Positions 41,125 to 53,755 of a DNA stretch of 64,000 bases are shown here, in pieces. Source of the stretch: Symsagittifera roscoffensis (taxonomy: Eukaryota; Xenacoelomorpha; Acoela; Convolutidae); contig NC_087068.1 of NCBI RefSeq assembly GCF_963678635.1, positions 36,405,436 through 36,469,435 of the forward strand, given 5' to 3'. Made by a program: the position numbers and the translations under genes. Position 1 is the stretch's first letter; every line of letters begins with the position of its first letter. Under the pieces are notes generated by a model, which was not told the DNA's origin, searched no databases, and saw only the letters and a list, made by a program, of their open reading frames with translations.

Positions 41125-42795
41125 TCCGATAAAATTAAACATTGCGTACAATAAAGTCAATCTTTCTAAGATGTATTAGGGCCATCCTATAGGCAACAAG
41201 TTCGTTTATCAGATTTACAAAGCTTAATTTAAATGTCTTTAAATTTTCCGCTGTAATCTTGTGCGTAAATGTCTGAAAATCCTGCTGTTTCTGCAAGTTT
41301 GCGTAAATTCTGATCCATTAATTGTCGTTGTATTGTGTAAATTTTTGTAAGTGTTTCTTGAAACCGTTGTGTACGAATGTGATGTTTTAGGTCAGATTTA
41401 GAGTATATACCGATCGATTGTAAATCGACATTTGGGCTGCGGGCAATAGCTACAATGCTTTCAGGTGAAAACTTCTTTAATGGTTGCATTAGTGTAGGAT
41501 ATGGTGTAAGTAAATAATATTTATATTCGTCGGGATTTAGTTGTGCAATATTGTGGCTGCTTTTGATCTACATGGGACTGCTGTATCCCAAAAACAAAAA
41601 ATGAGGTTTTTGTGAGAGTGCGTCCACAAAATGTACTTTATTGTCAAAGAATATAGGGATTTTTTTGAAGCATCTTTATCTTCGAAAACATATAAAGGTG
41701 ATATTTTTTTGGTACAAGTGTAATACCATAGGATGTTTCCTTCTTAATCAATGAAATTTGATCTGTTTCCCGATAATAAATATCCTGCATATGGTATCTT
41801 TAGAACTGTTAGTGCGAGTGATTTCAGCATTTGTGTTTTTTCAAGTTCGCATAATTGATGGAGTGTTTCAAATTTGATAAGGGTAGTTCTTGAAAAAATC
41901 TGCTTTTTGTGGAATCTAATTTCATTTCTAGGTGTATGTCATCATGAATTGCGCCAAAATTCGTGTTATTCATTATTGATAGTTCTTGTAGGCGTGTACT
42001 ATCTTTGTCTTGTGGTTTTATTTTTCCACCAATATTTCCTGTGTTTTGAGGAGGTTTACTGGGATATACGAGTTTTCGTCATTTGTTGTATGATGTGTTG
42101 CATGTGGATTTTTTATGACTTTTCCTGTATTCATATCGAAGCCTTGTTCAATTTCAACAAGAATTTCTGAATATTGTGTCTTATATAATGGTTTATTGTT
42201 TTTGCATGCGAGTTTTGTTTCGGGATAAATTTGGAAACGTTTAATTTGTTTTCTATATTATAAAAGTTTCTAAATTTATAATTGCTATCTGTATTTTTTC
42301 CGGGGTTAACGTGTTCATTAGGGATGGATTCAACAAAATTTTTTTGTTGAATTTTTATCATTCTGGCGTGGATTTTTGCTACTTGACATGTGGTACCAGA
42401 CAATTGTTGCTTGTGCTCGAGTGGTAGCATCAAAAAATCCTTGGCCATGTTTGCAAAGGAGTCTGATTCCTTGGTAAAGTATAAGGTCATTGTTTATATC
42501 TCGTGTTAATTGTACTTTTTCGAGTTGTTTTTTTTTTCAATCATAAAACATTTTTTCTTGGTGTACTTTACTTTTTGTGTCTGCTTTGCAATTTGAGGTG
42601 TTGGTTATTCCAATGTATGCTATCCAAGTTTTATCGTGAAGATCTTAAGTTAATCTTCCGTGTGCGCCTTGGTATGGGAATTTATCGTCTAGTCTAATAT
42701 GGCCTTGGTATCTTTCAAGTTCGGCTTGATGTGCGCTGTCTGCGAAACTGTAAAGCTTACTAATTTCCTAGTTGTGCCTTTGTTTGATGTGATTT
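41125..42795 (-). pseudogene. Env-like glycoprotein pseudogene (E2)
   Basis: Matches E1 3500-5035 in fragments: 42131-42490 carries VAKIHARMIKIQQKNFVES; 41229-41489 carries SPESIVAIARSPNVDLQSIGIYSKSD and LRKLAETAGF. Hydrophobic coding sequence follows to 41125, where the giant element interrupts it. Cys-bearing segments are conserved where readable, but stops and frame changes separate all pieces. It would have been a membrane glycoprotein; this copy cannot be expressed. Confidence 0.5.
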
Positions 42796-44433
42796 TTAAT
42801 CTGAGAAGTTCATTTTTACAATTGTCAAGTTGAGATGTAAATGTCTTTTGATATTGCTTTGATAGAAAGATTCGTGGTCTAATCTGTTTTTATTTCCGTT
42901 TGAAACTTGTGAACAATGTACTTTCTTTTCGGAAAATGTTAATGTGAATTTATATCCTATGAGTGTTGTAGCTCTAGCTTTTGAGTAAAGTGTTGCTATT
43001 ACACTTGTTGTTTCAATTGATTGTGATTCGGATTCACATTGTGTGACTTGGTTTATTGCATACTTATGTAGTGTCTCTTCACAATCATAGTAGGTAACTT
43101 GTAAATCCTGAGGTCCTGTTCGGGGGAAGGATTGTGATTTGGTTCGGAAAAAAAAGTTTTGGAGTGTGAACAACCTTAGAATATACATGTGCATGATAAT
43201 CCCGAATTTGGAATAAAAAAAGTTATGTATTCAATTGTCTTTTTAGTGTATCTATCGTATTTGTAGATAATTTCTGTTGTTATAAAAGGGGGAGGTAAAA
43301 ATTGAGCTGTTTTATTTGAAGGGGCTAAGGGGAATGGATGTGTAATTATGTTATTTAGTCTTATTCTGATTTCGAATTTGAGTGTTAAACTATCTTGTTG
43401 TAGTATTTGTATGTTATGTTTTTGTGTATTTTTGTGGATATCGTGTCTATATTGTAATCTGTTTAGTGCCCAGTTGTGTAACCTGCTGCTTTCTTGATGT
43501 TGACCAAATAATGGAGGAGGTGCTACGAATGTATTCCAATCTAATCGTAGGGGTGTGTTATTGGATGATTGTTCTCGATATCGAGCGTCGAGATTTGTAG
43601 GAAAATTTAGAATAAAATGTGTTGGTGATATTTGACTTAGAGAGGGGGTTGAGGGAAGTGAAAATTTTTCTGGTAGTGTTGATAAAGTTGTATCAGATGG
43701 AGCGTCAATTTGGTCGTTAACTAAATTTGGTTCACCTTGAGTGTAGGTGTGTGTCGCCCAATATGGGAGACGCTCTGTAGTAGCTGGGGGATTAAAAGAA
43801 TTTTCTCTAATCTGTTCCGATGTGGGAGTTGAACCTAAGTAGTCTGATGGTATACTTGAAGTGCTTTGTTGTGAATCTATTGGGGGAATATCTTGAATTG
43901 TACTACTAGAAAGTTCTGAAAGATTTGGTGCTGGTGAACGAAGTATATTAAAATGAACTCTGGGGGTTTGGAAAATTCTATTTCGTCTTGTATGTATAGA
44001 TGGTCTATTTTTTTTCGATTGTGTTTTAGTTTTTGACTCATGTGTTTTACTCTATTAAAATCTTGTTGGAGAGGGCGTATATGTTATATGTTGGTTCGTA
44101 TTGTGGCTCGCTCAAAGGTGCGTGGCGAACAAATGGTGGGTTTTTGAGTATTTGTTGGCGTTGTTGGAGGTTCTTGGGATGTTGTCGGTGGGGACTGGTG
44201 TGGGGGTTGTTGATTAGCAATTTTGGAAAAATTTCAAAGTAGATTTTTATGAAGACATTTTTTTTGTTGTAGTATTCTTCAACGAAAAAAATTAAAAGTA
44301 TTGTTGCCAATGAGAGTGTGATGATTGCCATTTTTAGACATTTGCTCATTGTCTTTATTAGGGATGTCAAAAATGTGCGAAAGTTTGTGAAAAGTAGAAA
44401 AACATCTGTTCTACTAAATAAATCTTGAAACAT
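42796..44433 (-). pseudogene. Membrane-anchored Ser/Thr/Pro-rich ORF (E2)
   Basis: 44047-44433 starts with a Phe/Leu-rich segment and a clear hydrophobic stretch (MAIITLSLATILLIFFVEEYY), then APLSEPQYEPTYNIYALSN. Further left come the Ser/Thr/Pro-rich region (about 43500-44000, readable in broken frames: SIPSDYLGSTPTSEQI, YWATHTYTQGEPNLV) and 42796-43194 with TGPQDLQVTYYD. Same order as E1 1575-3066. Confidence 0.5.
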
Positions 44434-45276
44434 TTAGATAATTACTGAACTATCTTAGCTGTGTAGGTGATCAAGGATTTTGGCAAAGCTTATATAGGTT
44501 TTAAATATGGAAGAAACGAAAAGGAAAAATATGCAAAAAATTTATTAAAAGTGTATTAAAGTTTCTAAAGTATCAGCTAATATTATTATTAAAATTTTGA
44601 AAAAGATAGAAAGTGTTATTTGAAAGTTTGAAAATATTTGTTGAATTTTGTTAACCGTTTCAGAAAAAGCATTGAAGAAATGATTCGTTCTGTCGAAGTA
44701 TTTTTCCTTTTTGAGGCTACATTCGAGTGTGTTCGGATTATTTAATGCTTTTTTGACAAGTGTGTTGGATATTGGCAATTTTTGTTGTGGGGAAATTTTA
44801 TCGTCTCAGAAAGTTTTTCCTAGTTCTGTGTTTTTTTGGAGGATTGGGGTATCTAAAAAATATTCGTACTTTAGGCTGAATGATCAAGCTCATTTTGCTC
44901 TTTAGGCCAAATTAATTTTTTTGCTTGGGGGTTTTTGAGGTCTCAGTTGGGAAAATATTGTTGATCTTTGTTCTACTTGATAGGGGAGGGTTGTAATATT
45001 GAGATTTTTTATAATTCAGTTGTCAGTTTTCAGCGGTTTGCTTATTTTTGGCCTGGATTTCTTGAAGTTATAGTTATAGATACGCTTGAAGGTTAACATT
45101 TGTCGGCTAATAAAGTCGTGTGTTTTAAAATAAGGTGATAGTTCAGAAAGATTCCTATTGGCTGAATTTGAACTAGATTGTTAAAGTGCTTTTTCAGCAT
45201 GAAGTTCAGAGGAAATGTACTTGTATCTAAAAGATTATATCTACTTGATTGAAAGAGCTGAAAATGTTAATTAAAA
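44434..45276 (-). pseudogene. Small hydrophobic ORF and upstream spacer (E2)
   Basis: 44545-44778 (PISNTLVKKALNNPNTLECSL) corresponds to E1 1240-1574. 44780-44905 continues it in another frame. 44906-45276 is AT-rich spacer like E1 853-1113. A second copy of this ORF fragment lies at about 46200-46460. Confidence 0.4.
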
Positions 45277-46190
45277 TCAAATTGATTGCTGGAATTCAAT
45301 TTTCTTTAATATTTTAGATTGTGGAATGAATGTTTTCGAATCTTTTCGTGGCTGATTTCGGAGTCGTGATGATTGTCTCTGTAGAGACTTTTCTTTTTGA
45401 TCTTGTGATAGAAACTCTTCTTCTAACTTTCGATTTTGTCTTTCTGTCTGAGGTATTTTTTTCTTATCTATATTTTGGGGCATTTTTTCTTAATTTTTTA
45501 AAATCTTTTTGTTCTAATGTTTTTTGTGTAGAATTCATATCAGTGCTTTGATTTTTTTTGTAGTCGGAATTTTGAGTTACTTTTAATCCTGTAAAAGAGT
45601 ATTTAATGTAATTGAGTTATTTCGCGAAGAGCGTATTCTTTTGGATAATAAGGTAGAAGATTGTTTCTGTGTTGAACAATGTTGTTCGAATCTTCTTGTT
45701 TGTATGTTACATCAAAGAGTTTATCAAATATTTATCAACCCGAGTGGTTCTAACGTTTTAGAGATAACTTTTTTTCGTTGTAAAATTGGGAATTAAAACA
45801 TATGTTCCTATTTTTGAGTCTGTAGCTGGTGTGAATCTAGAATTTTTTTGCGAATTTATATTTTGCCTTGTAACAATTTTCTGTTATTTTTTGATAAATT
45901 GCATTGTGTTTTTTTATCTCTATTTTAAATCAAATTGGTGTGTGTACCGGACACTAATTTTAAAACTTGTGGGTGATGGAAATGCTTTTCATCATGTGTT
46001 GTGTAGTGGTAGATTGTAACAAACTGTTTCCTTAGTAGGTTGACAATAATTTTGTGTATTTTTTGAAGAGTTAGCTGCAAACATTATTGGTTTACGTGGT
46101 TTTTGGTTAAAAACCATTTCATACGGTGATAATTCTTTAAAAAAATGAAAAAATTGAAGGAAGTTTTGAAATTGTTGTTTACAGGAGTCG
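45277..46190 (-). pseudogene. Duplicated integrase C-terminal tail (E2)
   Basis: The - strand from about 46135 again reads the integrase end (complement of the segment coding MVFNQKPRKP) and runs to a Lys/Gln-rich tail at 45277-45483 (LRNQPRKDSKTFIPQSKILKK). It is a second copy of 46750-47640, preceded by a duplicated piece of the small hydrophobic ORF. This indicates a tandem duplication of about 1.6 kb spanning integrase end, spacer and ORF. Confidence 0.55.
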
Positions 46191-46750
46191 AACTGATTGA
46201 GAAAGAAGCATTTGAAGATTGATTCGGTTCGCCAAATTATTTTTTGTTTTCCGAGTTGGAAATTAAGGGTGGTCGGATTGTTTATTGACTTTTTGGGTGA
46301 GTTGGGTTTGAGTAATTTTTGATTTAGGCAAGTGTGGAGGTCTAGGAATGAGTTTTCTAGTTTTGTTTTTATTTTTGAGATGATTGGGGGTATCTAGGAG
46401 TTATATGTACTTTAGGCTAAATGATCAAGTCTGATTTTTGCTCATTCAATGTTTTCTTTTGAGAAAGGTTTGCAGCTTAATATGCGACAAAATTGTTGAT
46501 TTTGTACTTGTTGATATTATATTATTATATATAAGGGTTATTATATTTGGTTTTTTTAAGTTGTCAAATATGAAAACGCTGCTTCCTTTTGACTTAGAGG
46601 TATTTAAGTTATTTTTCCAAATATGTTCTAAATAAACAATGAGTCGGCTATTGAAGTGGTGTCAAAATTGTTTGATGTTAAGCTAGTTTGTGATTGGTTC
46701 TGTTTTAACTTAATTTTTTAGACTGGTTGCATGAAATATGATAAGAAGAA
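46191..46750 (-). pseudogene. Duplicated spacer and hydrophobic-ORF fragment (E2)
   Basis: 46255-46440 matches the complement of E1 1090-1290 (GTGGTCGGATTGTTTATTGA; TACTTTAGGCTAAATGATCA). The rest is spacer. It sits between two integrase ends, so it marks the duplication junction near 46190. Confidence 0.45.
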
Positions 46751-48600
46751 AGACTTAGAAGAAAGAAGAAAGTAAATAATTTGGAAATTCAAGTCTTTTG
46801 TAATTCAAATCTTAATAATTTAGATTGTGGGATGCGTGGTTGATTGCGGAGTCGTGATGATTGTCGTTGTAGTGATGTTTAAGTTCCGGTGATATCACTT
46901 TTTCTTCTAATTTTCAAATAATTTTTTGTTTTTGAGTTTTTTGTGTATCAATCTTATCAGATGAATTCGGTGTGTTAATTCTTTTTTTTTGTTTTTCGAA
47001 TCTAATAATTGTGTTGAAGAATTTAGGTAATGTTTTTGTTGATTTTTTGCATCCGAGTTGTCATGGACAGTTTTCAGTCCTGTATGGGAGAATAATTGTG
47101 TTAATTTGCGAAGAGCGTGTTCTTTTGGATAATACGGCAAAAAAGATTATTTCAAAGTTGAACTTTTTCTTTTTATTTGAATCAATGAACTCATATGTTA
47201 CATTAGTGGGTTTGTCATTTATTTGAAAAGGTCCTTTTTGGATTGGCTGTGGTTTTTTAAATATCCCTTTTTGTGTTATTAAATTTACATATAATATTAT
47301 TAATACATATGTACCGATTTTTTAATTTGTGGCTGTTGTAAATCTTTAGTTTATTTTTGATTGAACGTTTTGTCTTTGTAGCGGTTTTTTAGCTTTTTTT
47401 CTGATAAATTTCATTGTGTTTTTTTCTCTGTTTAAAATCAATTGGATATGTGTTCCGGAGGCTAATTTTAAGATTTGTGGGTGATGAAAATGGTCTTCAT
47501 CGTGAGTATGTAGTGGTAGATTATCCCATATTGAATCTTCATTTAGTTGACAATAGCCTTGTGTATTTTTTGAAGCGTTTGCTGTGAACATTGTCGATTT
47601 TCGTGGTTTTTGATTAAAAACCATTTCTTATGGTCACATTCCTAAAGTTGTTGTTACTTGTGAAAAATAGGATAAAGGGAATAGTTTTACATCTGTTGAC
47701 CACTCAGTATATAATGTGTCATTTCCAATAATGATACATCAGAGATATTCTTGTAGTGAACGGTTCATACCTTCGACTAGTCCATTTGTCCAAGGTGCAT
47801 GAGATGTACGTGGCTTATGTTTAATATTATATAGGTGGCATAGTGTGATAATTTCGTTGCTTATAAATTCAGTGCCATTGTCTGTAACAAGGATTTCGGG
47901 TAATCCGAATTTTGCCATCTTGTGTTCGTAAAGTGTTGTATATGCATAAAAATCATTACAATGGTGTACTGGGTTAAGTGCTACGTAGTGGGTAAATGCG
48001 TCAATTACGACCATCATATATGAATTTCCTTCTGAGGATGGTGATATTGGTCTTTTTGTATCGAATGAAATTCTGACTTTGAAATATAGATTTGTCCTTT
48101 AAAATCTTGTTTTTCTGCAATTTTCTTTCGTTTGGATAGGGTTTTTTAATTGGCATGTAATGCAATCATTGCATAAAACTTTAATCCAAATTGGAGCATT
48201 TGGAAAATTAAAATTTTGAATGAAATTTGAGTATAGTTTTTTTGATCCTGAAGTGTGTAGTGTTTGTGAATTATGGAAAGCTAAAAGCATCATACTTAAA
48301 GGTAGACAGGGTACTTTGAGATCAAATTTTTGGTACTCGAAAATATCTGTATTCTCGTTTATGGAGGTATTATTAAATTTTCTGAAATATCTGACCAGTA
48401 ATTTATTTCCAAGAATTGTGATGTCAGCTTTAATTGGTTTGATTTTATATTTGTGCCATGATTTTAGTTGTCTAATGACTGGGTCAAGGTTTTGGTGTTT
48501 TCGTAATAATTCTAGTGTGACTTTCTCTGTGCTTGAGGGAAAATGTTTTCATTTTCTTTTTTTGATAAAGGTACTGTATCTAGGGGGTCATGGAAGTTAA
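46751..48600 (-). pseudogene. pol: Integrase of E2, most complete left copy
   Basis: 48099-48293: zinc-binding part with NDCITCQL. 47739-48017: catalytic core (VVIDAFTHYVALNPVHH, TDNGTEF with the second catalytic Asp, NGLVEGMNRSL with the Glu). 47346-47624: C-terminal region (MVFNQKPRKSTMF). 46907-47140: tail (MPYYPKEHALRKLTQLF). DDE residues are readable but in separate frames. It continues from the RNase H/connection at 48719. Confidence 0.75.
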
Positions 48601-50595
48601 AGACTTGATTTATCGAGTATTTTGAGTCTTTATTTATTGGGCCTGACAAATTTCAATTATCAGTTAGATTTTTTTCTATTAAAAGGAATAGATCTTTTTT
48701 ATATGGTTGTTGTCTAGTTTATTTTTGTTGAGTATTGTTTTTTATCCATGTCGAGAATGACATTGGTTTAAATGTAGATTTACCTTGTAAATCAACTTCA
48801 TAGTGGTTATTTTGACAGTCTAAATATAGTGGAAAAGGTTGTAGATTGTTTATTTGTGAATAATCTATGTCCGTTTTTACTGCACATTTGAATTCTAATT
48901 GTGGTGAAGTTTCATCTTTTGCAAGAAAGAATTTGAATTTTTGTGGTAATTCAACTGTTGTTTTTCTTAATGGCATTTCGGGTGGTGTATTTCTGCTAAG
49001 AGTGTCTGGTAGTGCAAACTTTTTTTTTCCTGCTGTCCATAGTATGCGCAAGTTGCGAAATTTTCATGAAATTAATTGAAATCTGAAAACACTATGGTTT
49101 GGATTCGATTTTAATGTGAATAGGAATATGATGGGTTTATTATCTGTAAATAAGACTGATGGCTGTTTTGATCCAAGTTTTAACAATTCATAATCTGTAA
49201 CTGTATATATTATGGCTGTGCACTCTCTCATAAGATAAGATAGTCTGAGATCAGCTTGTGTGAATAATCGAGAGTTTGCAGAAATGAGATTGATTTTCTT
49301 CGTTCCATTGTGAGATTGTAGTAATGCTGCACCGATGTCAAATTTGAAGCATCTCACATTGCATAGAATGATTAATCGGGATCTGGAATTTTGTATGAAA
49401 TTTGTTCTGTGAGAAGTTTTTTGATTTCTTCAAATCGTGTTTGGTGTTCTGTTGTCAATTCAAAATTGTTTTGTTGTCCAAGAATGTTGTAGAATGGACT
49501 GGAGTATAATTGCAATTTATATACGTTATTACTTAGGAAGTTTAACATTCCCAGAAATCCTTGGGTTTTCTTTTTTTAGATGGTGGTTGAAGTTTTTGGA
49601 TTGCATCTATACGAGCTTTTAATGGGGTTATGGTATTTCTTTCTATCATGTGTCCAAGTAACTTTACGCGTTTTAGAAAGCAATGTGATTACTGGGACTG
49701 CTTTCATGTTTTCGTGTAGTAGTATCTGATGATATTTTTATGGAACTGTAAACGTTTCTTGCTTGGTTTGTGATTGCATGAAAACATCGTCCAAATATGT
49801 AATTGCTTTTTTTTGAGCATGAGTGGTCTAAAAATTTTACTCATAAACACTGAGATTGCTGCTGGTCCTATGGAAATGCCATAGAATAATCTGTTAACTT
49901 TTTGTTGTTGATTTCCGATAACAAATTGTGTTAATTGTCGTGATTGTTTGTCTAACGGCGTTTGATTATATGCACTATTCATGTCTGCTGTTGTGAAACA
50001 TTTACTGTTTATTTTGGTTAGGATTACTGGAATTGTTTCAATAATCCAATTACATTTAGACTCATCAATGAGTGAATTGAGATATCTAGCATCTAGAACT
50101 TTTTTAATGATTCTCATTTGGCTGGAATAATAACGCGATTTATAAATAAATTTCGTTTTGGCGGTTCTTCTTCCTTTACTGGAGAAATGATTTTATATTG
50201 TTCTTGTATATCTAATATTCTAATAATTTTGTCGTGTAAGTGGAGAGGTACTTTACTCGCACTTTGTTTTTTGAAAACTGCATCAGGTTTTAAGGGCAGT
50301 TGTAGTGGTGAATTTACTTTTCCAATGTCAAATTTAGATGTTGCATAAACTTTTGGGTATTTTAATAGTAAATCGGCTAATTGTTCAAATTCGTTTTGTG
50401 TTATCTGAGAGTGCTGAAAAATGAACAATGTCAAGAATATTTGTTGTTTTCTCTAGATTTTGATATAATGAAAGTTGCTTTAAAATGAAGTGTTTTTTGT
50501 GAAACAGTCTGTGTTTCGTTTTTCATTGCTTATTAAATTATTTCTCGATAATTCTTCGTCAAAAGTTGTCGACTGACATATATCTAATAATTATA
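48601..50595 (-). pseudogene. pol: Linker, RT, RNase H, connection: array copy 1 (E2)
   Basis: 50114-50434: pre-RT linker (LADLLLKYPKVYATSKFDIGK). 49704-50117: RT with motif A TTADMNSAYNQ (Asp present); the frame is lost before YLDD. 49064-49357: RNase H (IGAALLQSHNG; TDNKPIIFLF). 48719-49051: connection (LPDTLSRNTPPE). It is the copy that leads into the complete integrase, so probably the original 3' unit. Confidence 0.7.
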
Positions 50596-52255
50596 ATAAT
50601 AAGTTTTTAACAGTCTAAATAAAGTGGAAAATGTTGTAGGTTGTTTATTTACGATTGATCTATGTCAGTTTTTACTGCATATTTGAATTCTAATCTTGGT
50701 GAAGTTTCATCTTTTGCAAGAAAGTATGTAAAATTCTGTGGTAATTCAACTGTTTTTTTTTCTTGTTAGCACTTTGGGTGGTGTATTTCTGCTAAGAGTA
50801 TCTGGTAACGCAAGATTTTTTCCTGCTGTCCATACTATGTGCAAGATGGGAAATTTCATTGAAATTAATTGAAATCTGTAAACTCTATGGTTTGGACTCA
50901 ATTTTTGAGTGAATAGGAATTTGATGGGTTTATAATCAGTAAATAAGACTGTTGGATGTTTTGATCCAAGTATTAAAAGCTCAGATTCTGTAAGTGAATA
51001 TAATATGGCTGTGCATTCTCTCAAAAGCTAAGATAGACTGAGTTCAGCTTGTAGGAATAGTCGAGAGTTTGCTGAAATGAGATTCATTTTCATCGTTCCA
51101 TTGTGAGATTGTAGTAATGCTGCACCAATGCCAAAATTTGAAGCATCGCACATTGCATAAAATGGTTGATCGGTATCTGGAATTTTGTATGAACTTTGAT
51201 CTGTGAGAAGTTTTTTGATTTCTTCAAATCGTGTTTGGTGTTCCGTTTGTCCATTCAAAATTGTTTTGTTGTCCAAGAATGTTTTAGAATGGACTTGAGT
51301 GTGATTGCATTTTGTATACGTATTTACTTAAGAAGTTTAACAATCCGAGAAATTCTTGCATTTTCTTTTTTTTTAAATGGTGTTGAAGTTTTTGGATTGC
51401 ATCTATACGAGATTTTAATGGTGTTATGGTGTTTCTTTCTATAATGTGTCCAAGAAACTGTACACGTGTTAGAAAGAAATGTGAATTATCTGGGGCTGCT
51501 TTCATGTTTTCGTGTAGTAATATCTGATGATAGTTCTCTAAAACTGTGAACGTTTCTTCCTTGGTTTGTGATTGCATGAAAACATCGTCCAAATCTGTAA
51601 TTGCCTTTTTCATGAGTATGAGTGGTCTGGAAATTTTACTCATAAACACTAAGAAAGCTGCTGGTCCTATGGAATTTCCATAGAAAAATCTGTTAAATTT
51701 TTGTTTTTGATTTCCGATAACAAATTGTATTAATCGTCGTGATTGTTCATCTAACGGCGTTTGATTATATGCATTATTCATGTCTGCTGTTATGAAATAT
51801 TTACCGTTTATTTTGGTTAGGATTACTTGAATTGTTTCAATGGGCCATTTAGATTTAGACTCATCAGTTGGTGAATTGAGATATCTAGTGCCTAGAAATA
51901 TTTTTAATGATTCTCTTTTGGCTAGAATAATAACGGGATTTATAAATAAATTTCCTCTTGGCTGTTCTTCTTTATTTACGGGAGAAATGATTTTATATTG
52001 TTCTTGTATGTCTAAAAATAATGTCGTGTAAGTGAATAGGTAATTTAGTTGCTCTTTGTTTTTTGAAAAGTGCGTCAGGTTTTAAGGGCAGATTTAGTGG
52101 TGAATTTACTTTTTCAATGTCAAATTTAGATGTTGCATAAACTTTTGGGTACTTCAATAGTAAATTGGCTATTTATTCAAATTCGTTCAAATTGAACAAT
52201 GTCAAGAATATTTGTTGATCTTCTCTATATTTTGATTTTTTAAATGTTGGTTTTT
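50596..52255 (-). pseudogene. pol: Linker, RT, RNase H, connection: array copy 2 (E2)
   Basis: 51284-51781: RT beginning MNNAYNQTPLDEQ, polymerase motif read as TDLDDVFMQS (Tyr replaced by Asp), then FLGHIIERNTITPLKSRIDAIQKL. 51028-51276: RNase H start (FYAMCDASNFGIGAALLQ, with the catalytic Asp). 50746-51024: RNase H end and connection. It joins copy 1 at about 50595 through a connection-to-linker junction. Confidence 0.7.
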
Positions 52256-53755
52256 ATGATATTTTCAAAGTTGAACTATTTCTTTTATTTGAATCATTGA
52301 GCTCATATGTTACATTAGTGGGTTTGTAATTTTTTGAAACGGTCCTTTTTGAATTGGCTGTAGTTTTTTTAAATATTCCTTTTTGTGTTATTTAATTTAC
52401 ATATAACATTATTAATAAAAATGTACCGATTTTTTAATTTGTGGCTGGTGTAATTCTTTAATTTTTTTTTTGATTGAACGTTTTTTCTTTGTAACGGTTT
52501 TTTGGCTATTTTCTGATAAATTTCATTGTGTTTTTTTCTCTGTTTAAAATGAATTGGATATGTGTTCCGGAGGCTAATTTTAAGATTTGTGGGTGATGAA
52601 AATCGTCTTCCTCGTGAGTATGTAGTGGTAGAATATCCCATATTGAATCTTCATTTAGTTGACAATAGCCTTGTTTTTTAAGCGTTTGCTGTGAACATTG
52701 TCGGTTTTCGTGGTTTTTGGTTAAAAACCATTTCGTATGGTCACATTCCTAATGTTGTTGTTTTTAGTGAAATATAAGATAAAGGGAATAGTTTTACATC
52801 TGTTGACCATTCAGTGTATCGTGTGTCATTTCCATTAATGATACATCAGAGAGATATTCTTGTAGTGAACGGTTCATACCTTCGACTAGACCATTTGTCC
52901 AAAGTGCATGAGAAGTACGTGGCTTTTGTTTAATATTATATAGGTGGCATAGTGTGATAATTTCGTTGTTTATAAATACAGTGCCATTGTCTGTAACAAG
53001 GATTTCGGGTAATCCGAATTTTGCTACCCAGTGTTCGTAAAGTGTTGTATATGCATAATAATCATTACAATGGTGTACTGGGTTAAGTGCTACGTAGTGG
53101 GTAAATGCGTCAACAATGACCAGTATATATGAATTTTCTTCTGAGGATGGTGATATTGGTCCTTTTGTATCGAATGAAATATAGACTTTGTCCTTTAAAA
53201 ACTTGTTTTTCTGCAATTTGCTTTCATTTAGATATGGTTTTTTCAATTGGCATGTTATGCACTCATTGCAAAAACTTTAATCCAAATTGGAGCATTTGGA
53301 AAATAAAAATGTTGAATGAAATTTGAGTAAAATTTTTTTGATCCTGAGTGCCCTTTAGCGTGTAGTGTGTGTGATTTATGGAAAGTTAAAAGCATCATAC
53401 TTAAAGGTAGACAGGGTTTTTTGAGATCAAATTTTTGGTACTCTAAACTATCTGTATTTTCGTTTATGGAGGTATTCTTAAATTTTCTGAAGTATCTGAG
53501 CAGTGTTTTATTTCCAAGAATTGTGATGTCAGCTTTAATTGGTTTGGTTTTATATTTGTGCCAAGATTTTAGTTGTCTAATGACTGGGTCAAGGTTTTGG
53601 TGTTTTTGTAATAATTCTAGTGTGACTTTTTCTGTGCTTGGTAGGAAAATGTTTTCATTTTCTTTTTTTGATAGAGTTACTGTATCTAGGGGGTCATGAA
53701 AGTGAAAGATTTGATTTATCGAGTATTTTGGGTCTTTATTTATTGGGCCTGACAA
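52256..53755 (-). pseudogene. pol: Integrase: array copy (E2)
   Basis: 53255-53755: upstream connection and zinc domain (TLHAKGHSGSKKFYSNF). 52794-53246: core with FDTKGPISPSSEENSYILVIVDAF, TDNGTVF and NGLVEGMNRSL. 52369-52641: C-terminal piece. The tail is cut at about 52270 and joined directly to a linker (shared junction text GGTTTTTATGATATTTTC). Confidence 0.7.

Noticed and set aside
45330-45551. Open + strand frames in the E2 region with hydrophobic translations
   Set aside because: They are the complements of AT-rich - strand coding sequence; hydrophobicity comes from T-rich codons.
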